Shown here piece by piece: positions 39,058 through 49,111 of a stretch of DNA of 64,000 nt. The stretch is taken from contig NZ_KE384536.1 in assembly GCF_000426545.1 (NCBI RefSeq), positions 164,253 through 228,252 on the forward strand. Direction: 5' to 3'. The DNA comes from Paenibacillus massiliensis subsp. panacisoli DSM 21345. GTDB lineage: Bacteria > Bacillota > Bacilli > Paenibacillales > Paenibacillaceae. Within the stretch, counting starts at the first letter, position 1. Each line of letters begins with the position of its first letter. The notes below the pieces were generated by a model, which ran no database searches, was not told the origin of the DNA, and saw only the letters and a program-made list of their open reading frames with translations. Position numbers and translations under genes: made by a program.

Positions 39058-39993
39058 TCAGGACAGTTCTGCACGTACTTTCTCCGCCATTTCATCAATC
39101 TTGCGGAGACGATGATTGACGCCCGATTTACTCACTGTACCCTTCAGCAGCTCGCCGACTTCCTTCAGATTCATATCCGGGTGAGCCAGCCGAACCTCCG
39201 CTACCTCACGCAGCTTATCAGGCAAAGACTCCAGCCCGACTTCCTTTTGCAGCAACTTGATGTTTTCAATCTGCCGCACAGCGGCACCGATCGTCTTGTT
39301 CAGATTCGCCGTCTCACAATTCACGATCCGATTCACCGAGTTACGCATGTCACGCATAATACGTACGTCCTCGAACTTGAACAAGGCCTGATGTGCACCA
39401 ATAATGCTTAATAGCTCAATAATCTTCTCGCCTTCCTTGATGTAAAGAATAAAGCCCTTCTTGCGCTCAATACAACGTGCGTTCAGATGAAATTCATTCG
39501 CAAGCTCTACGAGTGCCTGGCAATGCTCCTCATACATCGATGCGATCTCCAGATGATAGGATGAGCCCTCGGGATTGTTCACGGAGCCTCCAGCCATGAA
39601 AGCCCCGCGCAGATAAGCCCGCTTACAACAGTTTTTCCGAATGATCTCCTTATTAATCCCTTCGGTAAATACAAATCCCTCAGACACAATATGAAGCTCT
39701 TTCAGAATTTCCTGTACCTTGCTCGGTATACGGACAATATATACATTATTTTTCTTAAGCCGCATCTTTTTACGAACCAACAGTTCAGTATGCACTTGAA
39801 AATGCTTCTTGATGAAGGAATAGATCCGTCGTGCAATCGCGGCATTCTCCGTTGATATGTCCAGAACGACTTTCTTGTTCGTAAGCTGGACTGAGCCAAG
39901 CATCTGAATCAGGGCTGACAATTCTGCCTTCTCACAGCAATCCTGAGCTTCAATCAGGGTCAGCTCTTTTTTGGTCTGGGCCGCAAATGACAA
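39058..39993 (-). CDS. whiA: Sporulation/division regulator WhiA
   Basis: 311 residues. The N-terminal LAGLIDADG-like fold ([20 protein letters not shown] onward) and the C-terminal helix-turn-helix (about 225-305: [20 protein letters not shown], then [15 protein letters not shown]) match WhiA. In Bacillus it influences chromosome segregation and Z-ring formation; in actinomycetes it controls sporulation. The start is TTG at 39993, nine bases after AGGAGG, which lies over the end of yvcK; the N-terminus aligns with the known MSFASETKKEL. Part of the rapZ-yvcK-whiA-crh operon. Confidence 0.95.
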   Translation of the reverse strand: MSFAAQTKKELTLIEAQDCCEKAELSALIQMLGSVQLTNKKVVLDISTENAAIARRIYSFIKKHFQVHTELLVRKKMRLKKNNVYIVRIPSKVQEILKELHIVSEGFVFTEGINKEIIRKNCCKRAYLRGAFMAGGSVNNPEGSSYHLEIASMYEEHCQALVELANEFHLNARCIERKKGFILYIKEGEKIIELLSIIGAHQALFKFEDVRIMRDMRNSVNRIVNCETANLNKTIGAAVRQIENIKLLQKEVGLESLPDKLREVAEVRLAHPDMNLKEVGELLKGTVSKSGVNHRLRKIDEMAEKVRAELS

Positions 39994-39999
39994 TGGATT

Positions 40000-40989
40000 T
40001 CACCTCCTTCTGAACATCCAATTCTGTACCAGCTGATAAATGTGCTGGCTCAACTTGTCAGCATCATGGCGCAGGTACGTTCGAAATAGCACCAGTGTAT
40101 CCGCCACCACTTTATATCCTCGCTCTGACACCGGTCCGAGATCAAGCTGTACGGGTCTTGCCCCTTGCTCGGCATACTTCTCCTGCACCTGAGGCGGAAT
40201 CTCCCCATTGTTCACAATAACATAGTCAAATAATTGATGTCCTACATGGTCCACGATTGCTTGAAGATGGTCGCCGACACTGTAGTTATCCGTTTCTCCA
40301 GGCTGTGTCATCACATTACAGACAAAAATCTTGACCGCATCAGACGACACCACAGCCTCAGCCAGCTTGGGAACCAGCAGATTGGGAAGAATACTAGTAT
40401 ACAGACTTCCCGGGCCAATGAGTATCGCATCAGCCTTCTGGATCGCTTCCACAGCCTCAGGCAACGGCTCCACGTGATCCGGCTCAAGGTAGACTCGCTT
40501 GATCCGCATGCCCGCCTCCGGGATCTTGGACTCGCCTGTGACGATGGAGCCATCCTCCATCTCGGCATGAAGAATGACGCCCTCACCCGCAGCAGGAAGC
40601 ACGCGCCCGCGAACGGCAAATACCCTGCAAAGCTCTCGCACAGCCGTAACAAAATCACCATCAGAAATATCGGTCATGGCAGCCAGTATCAGATTACCCA
40701 GACTATGTCCTGCAAGCCCTGAGCCGGAGGCAAAGCGATACTTGAGCAGATCCGCCATCAGTGGCTCTACATCTGCCAATGCAGTCAACACATTTCGTAT
40801 ATCCCCCGGCGGTGGCATCTGTAGCTCATTTCGTAAAATCCCTGAGCTACCGCCATCGTCAGCTACAGTGACAATGGCGGTAATATCCAGCGGCTTCTGC
40901 TTAAGACCTCTTAGCATGACTGACAGGCCCGTACCCCCGCCCATGACGACAATACGTGGACGCTCCAGCTGTTGTCCCGCTGTTTTCAT
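40000..40989 (-). CDS. yvcK: YvcK/GlmR-type gluconeogenesis factor
   Basis: 329 residues of the CofD/YvcK family. The nucleotide-sugar site RIVVMGGGTGLSVMLRGLK is near residue 12, TVADDGGSSGILR near residue 43, and the GPGSLYTSILPNLLVP segment near residue 195. In Bacillus it binds UDP-GlcNAc and directs carbon into peptidoglycan precursors on gluconeogenic media. AGAGGTG precedes ATG 40989. It begins 15 bases after rapZ and ends 6 bases before whiA, so translation is coupled. Confidence 0.95.
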   Translation of the reverse strand: MKTAGQQLERPRIVVMGGGTGLSVMLRGLKQKPLDITAIVTVADDGGSSGILRNELQMPPPGDIRNVLTALADVEPLMADLLKYRFASGSGLAGHSLGNLILAAMTDISDGDFVTAVRELCRVFAVRGRVLPAAGEGVILHAEMEDGSIVTGESKIPEAGMRIKRVYLEPDHVEPLPEAVEAIQKADAILIGPGSLYTSILPNLLVPKLAEAVVSSDAVKIFVCNVMTQPGETDNYSVGDHLQAIVDHVGHQLFDYVIVNNGEIPPQVQEKYAEQGARPVQLDLGPVSERGYKVVADTLVLFRTYLRHDADKLSQHIYQLVQNWMFRRR

Positions 40990-41004
40990 AAACTCACCTC
41001 TATT

Positions 41005-41904
41005 TTAATGCCGATCCCGATCGGCATCCCTGTGACTGACCGAGACAACCTCTGTTTCGCTTGCACCGAGCATTTTGCCCAGATACTCTGATATCGCTAC
41101 CGAGCGGTGCTTACCACCAGTACAGCCTATTCCAATAATGACCTGGCTCTTTCCTTCCTTCCGATATTGTGGAATAAGGAAATGCAGCATATCCAATAGC
41201 TTGGTCAGGAATGACTGGGTCTCTGGCCACTTCATAACATAATCATATACGTCACTATCTTGTCCCGTGCGTGGTCGCAGCTGCTCCACATAATGCGGAT
41301 TAGGCAGGAACCGAACATCAAATACCAAATCTGCATCAATCGGAATTCCATACTTGAAGCCGAACGATGTGATGTTGACCGAAAACTGACTGCCCTCAAG
41401 ATGTGAGAAACGCGCAATAATGCGTTCTTTCAGAACAGCTGGCTTCAGCGAGCTGGTGTCGATCACTTGTGTAGCCGAGTACTTCAGCTCTTCCAGCATC
41501 TTGCGCTCCAGACGAATGCCATCAAGCGGCATTCCTTCCGGAGCAAGCGGATGACGACGACGACTCTCCTTGTATCGCTGTACAAGGACGGCATCACTGG
41601 CATCCAAGAATAGAATTTCACAATGTATGGTGAAATGATCCTTAACGTAATTCAGCGATTCAGAGAGCGCCGTGAAAAACTCCCGGCCCCGCAAGTCAAT
41701 GACCAGGGCAACCTTGGCAATCTTGCCTTTCGATTGTTCAATCAATTCGGCAAATTTGGGAATCAGCACGGGCGGAAGATTATCTACACAGAAGAATCCC
41801 AGGTCCTCCAGGCTTTGGACGGCAATCGTCTTCCCTGCACCCGACATCCCTGTAATGATGATTAGTGTTGCGGTCGCGGTTGCTATTGAGCTGTTTTCCG
41901 ACAT
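41005..41904 (-). CDS. rapZ: RNase adapter RapZ-like nucleotide-binding protein (YvcJ)
   Basis: 299 residues. Walker A is [10 protein letters not shown] near residue 21, and [20 protein letters not shown] plus [13 protein letters not shown] near residue 257 are family signatures. B. subtilis YvcJ is a GTPase linked to competence; E. coli RapZ controls GlmS through small RNAs. ATG 41904 follows GAGGGGAG; the ATG at 41925 precedes that site. First gene of the rapZ-yvcK-whiA-crh block, 48 bases after glcK. Confidence 0.95.
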   Translation of the reverse strand: MSENSSIATATATLIIITGMSGAGKTIAVQSLEDLGFFCVDNLPPVLIPKFAELIEQSKGKIAKVALVIDLRGREFFTALSESLNYVKDHFTIHCEILFLDASDAVLVQRYKESRRRHPLAPEGMPLDGIRLERKMLEELKYSATQVIDTSSLKPAVLKERIIARFSHLEGSQFSVNITSFGFKYGIPIDADLVFDVRFLPNPHYVEQLRPRTGQDSDVYDYVMKWPETQSFLTKLLDMLHFLIPQYRKEGKSQVIIGIGCTGGKHRSVAISEYLGKMLGASETEVVSVSHRDADRDRH

Positions 41905-41952
41905 GCGGCTCCCCTCTTTCCCCATACGCTTGAATGAATTATAGCTATCTAA

Positions 41953-42903
41953 TCAGGAACGCAGCAGCAGACCTGCTGCCCCTACGACCCCAGCGTCATT
42001 GCCGAGGATAGCGGGCACAACGGTGAGTCCCTGATACAACGGTCCTGGCGTCAGCTGACGAACAACCTCACGTAGCTCATCGAACAGGATATCCCCTGCC
42101 TTAGAGACACCCCCACCGACGATGAACATCTGCGGATTCAACACAGCTGCCGTAGTAGCCATGGCCTTTCCTAGATAAAAGGCTGCGCGGCGAACGATGC
42201 GGACCGCTGTCTCATCACCCTGCTTTGCGGCATCGAAGACATCCTTGGCCATGATATGCTCTACCTGAGCCAGCGCAGTAAGCTCTCCCCGTTCCACGGC
42301 ATCCTTCGCCATACGGATAATCCCGGTTGCGGAGGAGACGGTCTCTAGACAGCCCATCTTGCCGCAGCCACACTGAATGGCTTCCAGGTCAGGAACCACT
42401 GCGATATGACCAACTTCACCAGCCATACCGGAGAAGCCTTGGTAGATCTTGCCGCCTATGATGATCCCACCACCCACGCCCGTTCCAAGCGTAAAGCATA
42501 CACAATTGGCAACGCCTTTGCCTGCTCCAGCCCATGCCTCACCCAGTGCTGCTACATTGGCATCATTCTCTATCTTCACTGGCTTACCAATCCGCTTCTC
42601 TAGCAGAGCACGAATCGGCACGTCCTTAAAGCCTACGTTGGGAGCCAGTACAACAACTCCATCCTCCGAATTCAGGAATCCAGCAATGCCAGCTCCTACT
42701 CCTTGCAGCTGATCCCAGCTATAGGGAGAATCCTCGACAATCTGTCTGACGTACTGCTCGATATTGGATAGGATTGTCTCCACACCTTCACCGGTTCCTG
42801 TCGGACCCTCATAGGTCTGTAGAAGCTGTCCCTCGCTGTTACAGATACCAACCTTTATTGCTGTACCACCCAAGTCAACACCAACGTAGATACCCTCGGA
42901 CAT
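41953..42903 (-). CDS. glcK: ROK-family glucokinase
   Basis: 316 residues. Phosphorylates glucose with ATP. The phosphate loop GVDLGGTAIKVG (residues 8-19), the catalytic segment KIENDANVAALGEA near residue 105, and the ROK zinc motif with CGCGKMGCLE near residue 180 are intact. There is no helix-turn-helix, so it is an enzyme and not a ROK repressor. AGAAGG precedes ATG 42903. It sits between trxB and rapZ, a Paenibacillus-type arrangement, and adds glucose entry independent of the PTS. Confidence 0.93.
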   Translation of the reverse strand: MSEGIYVGVDLGGTAIKVGICNSEGQLLQTYEGPTGTGEGVETILSNIEQYVRQIVEDSPYSWDQLQGVGAGIAGFLNSEDGVVVLAPNVGFKDVPIRALLEKRIGKPVKIENDANVAALGEAWAGAGKGVANCVCFTLGTGVGGGIIIGGKIYQGFSGMAGEVGHIAVVPDLEAIQCGCGKMGCLETVSSATGIIRMAKDAVERGELTALAQVEHIMAKDVFDAAKQGDETAVRIVRRAAFYLGKAMATTAAVLNPQMFIVGGGVSKAGDILFDELREVVRQLTPGPLYQGLTVVPAILGNDAGVVGAAGLLLRS

Positions 42904-43061
42904 AATAAGCCACCTTCTTCTATAACTTTAGTAAGAGACTAAAATTCAAATTATCGCGCTTACAGCAAGGGGTTTCCCGCCTTGGTCTTACCTACGTATC
43001 CAACTATAAGCGAACCTATTCATCCGGTCAAGCAGACCCGAAAGGATAGCTTCCCCGGCCG

Positions 43062-43095
43062 AAAACTGGCAACACCCACACATGCATGTTGCCAG
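43062..43095 (-). terminator. Terminator of trxB
   Basis: CTGGCAACA pairs with TGTTGCCAG around a 12-base loop, followed by TTTTC on the minus strand. Confidence 0.7.
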
Positions 43096-43162
43096 CAAGG
43101 TGGGTGTGGGGAATACAATTAACGATGTAAGACCAAATTCCTGGCCTGATCTCTGCTTCTGG

Positions 43163-44116
43163 TTATTGATCCAGGGTCTCGCTCCAATCATGCACCATGC
43201 TACCCTCAAGGTACTTCTCAGCATCCATAGCTGCCATACAACCGGAGCCAGCTGCTGTGATAGCTTGACGATATCGGGTATCCTGCACGTCTCCACATGC
43301 AAAGACGCCTGGTATGTTCGTCTCGGTCGTTCCAGGTCTTACTTCGATATAGCCATGGCTATCCGTCGTCACCTGTCCCGCGAGGAAGCCTGTATTCGGT
43401 GTATGACCAATCGCTACGAATACACCGTCCGCTTCAATGAACTCCTCTTGCCCAGTCTCATTGTTGAGCACCTTCAAGCCCTTCACGCCAGTCGCCTCAG
43501 CCACGACCTCGAGTGGAGTACGATTCAAGGACCAGAGCACCTTCTCGTTATCACGGGCACGATCCTGCATGATCTTGGAGGCACGCAATTCTTCTCTGCG
43601 GTGAACCAGTGTAACGCTGGACGCAAATCTCGTCAGGAAGCTTGCCTCCTCCATCGCCGAGTCTCCTCCACCAATAACAATGATTTTCTTGTTACGGAAG
43701 AAGAAGCCATCGCAAGTAGCACAAGTACTCACTCCCCGGCCCACATTATCCTGCTCACCTGGAATGCCCAGATATCTGGCGGATGCCCCAGTAGCAATAA
43801 TGAGGGATTCCGTCTCAATGACGCCCACTCCCTCTACTTTGACTTTGAAAGGACGCTTGGACAGATCCACCTCTTCCACCCAGCCGGATTTGAACTCGGC
43901 TCCAAAGCGTTCGGCCTGCTTGCGCATGTTATCCATTAATTCAGGCCCCATAATGCCATCAGGAAAGCCTGGGAAATTCTCTACTTCGGTAGTTGTCGTA
44001 AGCTGTCCGCCTGGTTGCATGCCTTCAATGACAAGTGGATTCATATTGGCTCTTGCCAGGTAGATCGCTGCCGTATAGCCTGCAGGACCTGTGCCGATAA
44101 TAAGGGATTTGTACAT
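43163..44116 (-). CDS. trxB: Thioredoxin reductase
   Basis: 317 residues. FAD- and NADPH-dependent reduction of thioredoxin. The FAD motif GTGPAGYTAAIYLARA is near residue 9, the redox centre STCATCDGFF near residue 135, and the NADPH motif GGGDSAMEE near residue 155. ATG 44116 lies 9 bases after AAGGAGG; the longer frame to 44185 is not supported. It is 70 bases after yvcD, as in Bacillus. Confidence 0.97.
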   Translation of the reverse strand: MYKSLIIGTGPAGYTAAIYLARANMNPLVIEGMQPGGQLTTTTEVENFPGFPDGIMGPELMDNMRKQAERFGAEFKSGWVEEVDLSKRPFKVKVEGVGVIETESLIIATGASARYLGIPGEQDNVGRGVSTCATCDGFFFRNKKIIVIGGGDSAMEEASFLTRFASSVTLVHRREELRASKIMQDRARDNEKVLWSLNRTPLEVVAEATGVKGLKVLNNETGQEEFIEADGVFVAIGHTPNTGFLAGQVTTDSHGYIEVRPGTTETNIPGVFACGDVQDTRYRQAITAAGSGCMAAMDAEKYLEGSMVHDWSETLDQ

Positions 44117-44186
44117 GGAAATGACCTCCTTCAAAGTAGTGCTTCGTCTGTGCTGGGTGCAACCCGAGTACATCCTTGCTGCCACA

Positions 44187-45932
44187 CTATACTCGTTCTG
44201 TGAAATCCTTCAGGGTCTTGCTCGTCTTTGTGCTGATGCCACATACCGAATCAATCTGCCGGGCATATCGACTAATCGTGGATACCGATATCCCGTAATA
44301 ATCTGCAACCTCACGATAGGTGACGCGTTGGTGATTCATTTTAGCCGTCAGGTACTCCAGCGCTGCAGACCAGCCTTCTACATGCTGAATCACGAGCTCA
44401 TGCCCAACATGATTCACATACTCAGACCAGAGCTGCTTCAGATCATTGATCTGGGCGGCGTCATAGCGTTGTCCCATGACGGAGACGGCTCTGTCGAGAA
44501 CAGCCTGAAGCTGAATGTTGGCAGAATCCGAGAACATCGTTTCACTTCGCAGCTTCTCCGGAATGACCGTGACAGAGGGGGCTGCCTCCTGCTCAGGATG
44601 CTCTACTTCCATCTCACGGAGCACCTTAGTGGCCGCTTGATGCAAGGTGTCACTCAGACCCGTCTCGGTGAGGAATGTCTCAAGTGCCTGCCGTACTTCC
44701 TCATCACCGATCAATTCCAGGGCATGAATCACCTGAAGCCTGGTTGCATCATCACCATGATGCAGAGCCCAGAAGAAGGAAGAGCGCACAAGCGGGTCCT
44801 TCTTCATATCATCGGGCATACTGCGCGAGCCATATTTCTCCCACAGCTTGAACTGCTCGTCGAACGGCAGATGGTAGTGATAGCTCAGCTTCTCAAGCTG
44901 CTTCCCCTGAGACTTAAGCTCATCCATTCGGGATAGATAGAACCTCGGAATCTCGGAGGAAGGATCTAGCTTCTGCACCTTCGCCCACAGTCGCACGGCC
45001 TCGTCATATCGTCCTGTATTGCTGGCCGCTACGGCAGCATAGTGGTACAAGGAAGGGTCCGTTCCACTCTCGGTCTGCCTCAACAGCCGCCGGAAATGGT
45101 GATACGCCTCTTCATGATGCTCCAGAATGCCCATGGTTGTGCCTAGCTTGAACACTTGATCTTGCTGGAAGGGAATTGTGACCGCGAGAGTCTTGATCAA
45201 TGCGTCCAGATGGGGACCACCGCCCTCATTCTGATAGAAGATCGCCAGATTGCACAGGGCATGCAGATTGCCTGGATCAGACTCCAGCACTTGGAGAATG
45301 GTCTCTTTGGCCTTCTTGAACATGCCCATGTAGTAGTAGGACAACGCCAGATTGTTACGGGCTGCAAGCAGTTCAGGCTGATCACCCGAGATCTGCTCCA
45401 GCAGTTTCGCCGCTTGGGCGAACTTGCCCTCTTCCAGCAGCTTTCTGGCTTGATCATGCTCGACGACTCCACCCCGAGCCTTGATCCGGTTCAGCTTGGT
45501 TGGACGATTCAGCTCATAGTACAGCAGCTCCATCATGTCCTCTGCCTCTTCCAGATACTGCCCCTCTGCGTCTTCCTCCAGATAGGTGACCAAGGCACGC
45601 TCCGCCTCTTCAAATTGTTCCATATTGGCATAGTTATTAGCCATATAGAAGTAGCATTCCGTCATTGATGGATTGACATGCGTCAACACGTGGTCCAGAA
45701 CCTCGTTGGAACCTGTATAATTCCCCATCTCTGATAATATACCCGCCATATTGCAATGATTCACCGGATTATCCGGTTCATATTCCACAGCTTTGCGAAA
45801 ATATTTCAATGCCTTGTCATAATGATTGCGATCCAGCGAGCGGACGGCTCTCTCGAAGAAAAAGGACGCGTCGAGACGCAAGGTGATCATATTGGAGCGA
45901 GTGTCCGTAACCCGCAGGTTTTTGCCTTTCAT
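44187..45932 (-). CDS. yvcD: TPR protein with C-terminal helix-turn-helix (YvcD-like)
   Basis: 581 residues. The N-terminal 330 or so hold tetratricopeptide repeats (for example ALKYFRKAVEYEPDNPVNHC near residue 41, AKETILQVLESDPGNLHALC near residue 210). The C-terminus ends in a DNA-binding-like motif, VTYREVADYYGISVSTISRYARQID, near residue 545. B. subtilis yvcD also precedes trxB. The TPR-plus-HTH layout suggests a protein-regulated DNA-binding factor, but no target is known. AAAGGAGG is 13 bases from ATG 45932, a long spacing. Soluble; no signal peptide. Confidence 0.85.
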   Translation of the reverse strand: MKGKNLRVTDTRSNMITLRLDASFFFERAVRSLDRNHYDKALKYFRKAVEYEPDNPVNHCNMAGILSEMGNYTGSNEVLDHVLTHVNPSMTECYFYMANNYANMEQFEEAERALVTYLEEDAEGQYLEEAEDMMELLYYELNRPTKLNRIKARGGVVEHDQARKLLEEGKFAQAAKLLEQISGDQPELLAARNNLALSYYYMGMFKKAKETILQVLESDPGNLHALCNLAIFYQNEGGGPHLDALIKTLAVTIPFQQDQVFKLGTTMGILEHHEEAYHHFRRLLRQTESGTDPSLYHYAAVAASNTGRYDEAVRLWAKVQKLDPSSEIPRFYLSRMDELKSQGKQLEKLSYHYHLPFDEQFKLWEKYGSRSMPDDMKKDPLVRSSFFWALHHGDDATRLQVIHALELIGDEEVRQALETFLTETGLSDTLHQAATKVLREMEVEHPEQEAAPSVTVIPEKLRSETMFSDSANIQLQAVLDRAVSVMGQRYDAAQINDLKQLWSEYVNHVGHELVIQHVEGWSAALEYLTAKMNHQRVTYREVADYYGISVSTISRYARQIDSVCGISTKTSKTLKDFTERV

Positions 45933-46216
45933 AATAACAAAGGCACCTCCTTTAACTTGCTATTGAGCCTATCTATTATAACATAACTTGATTGCCACTT
46001 CTCACAGAAATCAGCAAGTTATTTTTGGTACCAGCTCCGGACAACGCACTACAATATGCTTCACTTTTCTCTTCTCTGTTAACTGCAATTACGGGCAATT
46101 CACCCCCGACCGGAGATCGAACTGAGTGTTTAAGATAGGAGCTACTTTATGTTGGGCTAACAATCCCTCAAATTGGAAAATGTCGGAAATAAAAAATCCA
46201 AAAAGACGCATGGCAT

Positions 46217-47164
46217 TTAAATGCCTGCGTCCTTGAACAGGGTAGCAATCGAGCCACCATCCATAATTATGCGAACAGCCTGAGCCAGCATAGGCGCAAC
46301 GGAGAGCACCTTAAGCCGCTCCATCCCTTCTGCGGATAGCTTGATGGAGTCTGTCACGACAATCTCCCGGATGAACGGATGATTCAGCTTGTTCAGAGCA
46401 CTGCCCGAGAACAGTCCATGTGTGGCACAGACAATGACTGGCTGCGAGCCTCTTTCCCTCAAGCTCTCCACCACATTCACAATCGTAGTTCCGGTATCAA
46501 TCAGATCCTCAATAATAATCGGCGTACGCCCCTCCACATCTCCAATAACGTGCGTAATGACAGACTCATTATGAGCTGGACGCTTCTTGATCATGATGGC
46601 AAACGGGGAATCCAGTTGATTCGCCAGCTTCTCCGCCATGGAGGCACGGCCTGCATCTGGGGATACAACTACGGGACGTTCAAGAGACTGCGAACAGAGA
46701 TGCTCACTAATCAGATCCAGGGCGGTCAAATGATCCACCGGAATGTTAAAAAAGCCTTGAATCGCTGCCGCATGCAAATCCAGCGTCACGACACGTGTAG
46801 CCCCTACCGTAGTCAGGACATCAGCCAGCATCTTGGCGGAGATTGGCTCGCGTGGAGCCGCCTTGCGCTCCTGCCTCGCATACCCGTAATAAGGTACTAC
46901 AATATTAATTGTCCGGGCAGAAGCACGCTTAGCCGCATCAATCATGACAAGCAGCTCCACGAACAGCTCATTGATAGGGTGCGCGAGGGATTGCACCAGG
47001 AACACATCACAGTTACGTATGCTCTCCTCATAGTGAACATAGACTTCTCCACTCTTGAAGCGCGATAGCTTAATGCGCCCCAATTCTACACCCAGCTTGT
47101 CACATATGCTCGCAGCCAGCTCAGGATTCGATGATCCCGAGAAAATCCGCAGACTCTGTTGCAT
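46217..47164 (-). CDS. prs: Ribose-phosphate pyrophosphokinase, his-cluster paralogue
   Basis: 315 residues. Makes PRPP from ribose 5-phosphate and ATP. ARQERKAAPREPISAKMLAD and TLDLHAAAIQGFFNIPVDHL are canonical. The PRPP loop reads IIEDLIDTGTTI instead of DDxIDTAGT, and the flexible loop reads KKRPAHNE instead of KRRxxxN, so it is a diverged copy rather than the main prs, which usually lies next to glmU. ATG 47164 follows GGGGGAGG; the ATG at 47188 precedes that site. It lies downstream of hisJ, past a hairpin, and probably feeds HisG with PRPP. Confidence 0.9.
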   Translation of the reverse strand: MQQSLRIFSGSSNPELAASICDKLGVELGRIKLSRFKSGEVYVHYEESIRNCDVFLVQSLAHPINELFVELLVMIDAAKRASARTINIVVPYYGYARQERKAAPREPISAKMLADVLTTVGATRVVTLDLHAAAIQGFFNIPVDHLTALDLISEHLCSQSLERPVVVSPDAGRASMAEKLANQLDSPFAIMIKKRPAHNESVITHVIGDVEGRTPIIIEDLIDTGTTIVNVVESLRERGSQPVIVCATHGLFSGSALNKLNHPFIREIVVTDSIKLSAEGMERLKVLSVAPMLAQAVRIIMDGGSIATLFKDAGI

Positions 47165-47275
47165 GCTTGTCCTCCCCCGACCTTCCATTCAATATAAGAA
47201 AAACGTCATCTGAGCTTCTATATACTTCATGTTCCTCTAAGTGGATTATAACGCCCTTTAGCCGCTAGAGCTATG

Positions 47276-47326
47276 AAAATAACCGATCTTGCTCAGACAC
47301 GTATGCCTTCGAATCGAGATCGGTTA
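47276..47326 (-). terminator. Hairpin between hisJ and prs
   Basis: TAACCGATCT pairs with AGATCGGTTA across a loop of about 24 bases, followed by TTTTC on the minus strand. It may end the his transcript or lower read-through into prs. Confidence 0.6.
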
Positions 47327-47400
47327 CTGCTGTAAGTTACCTTTTGTTATTCGGCGTCTATATATCCGGCTAAGTCATTCTAACCATTCCTGTTAGAGTC

Positions 47401-48222
47401 TTATGCCAGCTCGACGAATGAGCGCTCTCTATTCCGAAAGACTGCCAGCTCCCGATATCCCACATCATAGAGCAGCGCACGCGCTTCCTCCAGATGCTCG
47501 GACAGCTTGAGCGGATCATGCGCATCCGAGCCTAGCGTTACAGGAATCGCCAGTTGCCGTGCTTCTTCCAGAATGCGCCGACTTGGGAACATCTCTGCAC
47601 ACGGCTTCGATAGCCCCGAAGCGTTCAGCTCCATTGCTCGACCACTACGTGCTATCGCATTCAGCGTCGCGCGCTCCAGCTCCCGAAGCTCCTCCTCCTC
47701 GGATGGCTCCGGGTAGTGACCGAACCGCTTAATGACATCAAGATGACCCATAATATCGTAGAGGCCAGTGGCAGCTGCTTTGGACACAGCATCATAGTAC
47801 CTTGCATACACCTCAAGGACACGCTGACCTTCCCAGTTATGGACTTGCCGATAGTCGCTTACGTCCCATTCCCCGAGAAAATGCACCGAACCGATAACAT
47901 AATCCCACGGATAGGCCTTTACGATCTTCTCGATCTCACGCTCCCAGCCCTCAATGTAGTCGCCCTCCAGACCAACTCGAATATCAATCTGATCCCTGTA
48001 GCGCTCCTTCAGGCTTAAGCACTCCTCGACATAACGGGGTAGCTCCTCCATAGCCATGGCCATCTCGGGATAGTACTCCGCAGGGTTCACATGAAGCAGA
48101 GGCATATGATCAGACAAGCCCAGTTGGTCGAGGCCGAGCTGAATCCCCTGCTGAACGTACTCCTCCAGACTGCCGACTGCGTGCCCACAACGGGCATGGT
48201 GTGTATGATAATCAATACGCAC
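47401..48222 (-). CDS. hisJ: Histidinol-phosphatase, PHP type
   Basis: 273 residues. Removes phosphate from histidinol phosphate. PHP metal motifs are present: YHTHHARCGHA at residues 5-15, LGLSDHMPL near residue 36, VGLEGDY near residue 85, IGSVHFL near residue 115, GHLDVIKRFG near residue 160, and GSDAHDP near residue 230. It complements the dehydratase-only HisB encoded upstream. It starts 184 bases after hisIE. hisC is not in the cluster. Confidence 0.93.
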   Translation of the reverse strand: MRIDYHTHHARCGHAVGSLEEYVQQGIQLGLDQLGLSDHMPLLHVNPAEYYPEMAMAMEELPRYVEECLSLKERYRDQIDIRVGLEGDYIEGWEREIEKIVKAYPWDYVIGSVHFLGEWDVSDYRQVHNWEGQRVLEVYARYYDAVSKAAATGLYDIMGHLDVIKRFGHYPEPSEEEELRELERATLNAIARSGRAMELNASGLSKPCAEMFPSRRILEEARQLAIPVTLGSDAHDPLKLSEHLEEARALLYDVGYRELAVFRNRERSFVELA

Positions 48223-48406
48223 AGCCTTTCCCCCTTTATGTGATCAACATCCAGTACCGAATATGTCCATCTGCTATAGCTACATAAATCGGATATATAA
48301 CAGCTGTATGAGCTGCTATGCAGGCTGTAGATAAGTTCTCACAAACTCTAGATAAACGTTATGCAAGCTGAATTACTAATGCGCCATAAGCGCACCCCGA
48401 TCCCGA

Positions 48407-49111
48407 TTAATCCCGTCGAGGACGTTCGTGTCGGCGCTCCAGCTCCGTCATGATCTCATCCAGTGGAAGCTTACGCTCCTGCAGCAGCACCAGCAGATGG
48501 TACAGCAGATCACTTACCTCCAGCCGTAGCTCATCATTATCCTGATTCTTGGCAGCAATGATCGTCTCTGACGTCTCCTCGCCCACCTTTTTCAGAATCT
48601 TGTCGATGCCTTTCTCGAACAGATATGTGGTATAGGCCCCCTCAGGGCGCGTACGCTCACGCTCGGCAATTACTGCTTCCAGCTCAGCCAGTACAGCGAA
48701 GCGATCCGAACGAGCATTGTAGGTCTCACCTGTAGCGGAGACTTCCTTGCCTGGAAGAACAATCTCACGGTCGAAGCAAGTAATGGCTCCTGTGTGACAG
48801 GCCGGACCAGCGGGGTGTACACGTACAAGCAGTGCATCTCCATCGCAATCCAGATTCAAGGATGCAATCCGCTGTGTATTGCCCGAGGTAGCTCCCTTAT
48901 GCCATAGCTCTTGTCTAGAGCGTGACCAGAACCAGGTCTCCCCGCTCTCCAGAGATTTACGCAGAGACTCCCTGTTCATATAGGCCAATGTCAGTACCTG
49001 CCCAGTCACTGCATCCTGTACAATCGCAGGCGCTAGACCAGCCTCATCCCATCGCACATTCTCCACGACCTGCTCTAGGGAGATTTGCTCGTTAATTTCA
49101 CTACTCGTCAT
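48407..49111 (-). CDS. hisIE: Bifunctional phosphoribosyl-AMP cyclohydrolase/phosphoribosyl-ATP pyrophosphatase
   Basis: 234 residues. The HisI half (about 1-125) has [20 protein letters not shown] and the metal site [11 protein letters not shown]...GPACHTG. The HisE half (about 140-230) has [20 protein letters not shown]. The fused protein carries out the second and third steps of histidine synthesis. Its ATG overlaps the hisF stop by four bases (ATGA), so it is coupled to hisF. Confidence 0.96.
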   Translation of the reverse strand: MTSSEINEQISLEQVVENVRWDEAGLAPAIVQDAVTGQVLTLAYMNRESLRKSLESGETWFWSRSRQELWHKGATSGNTQRIASLNLDCDGDALLVRVHPAGPACHTGAITCFDREIVLPGKEVSATGETYNARSDRFAVLAELEAVIAERERTRPEGAYTTYLFEKGIDKILKKVGEETSETIIAAKNQDNDELRLEVSDLLYHLLVLLQERKLPLDEIMTELERRHERPRRD

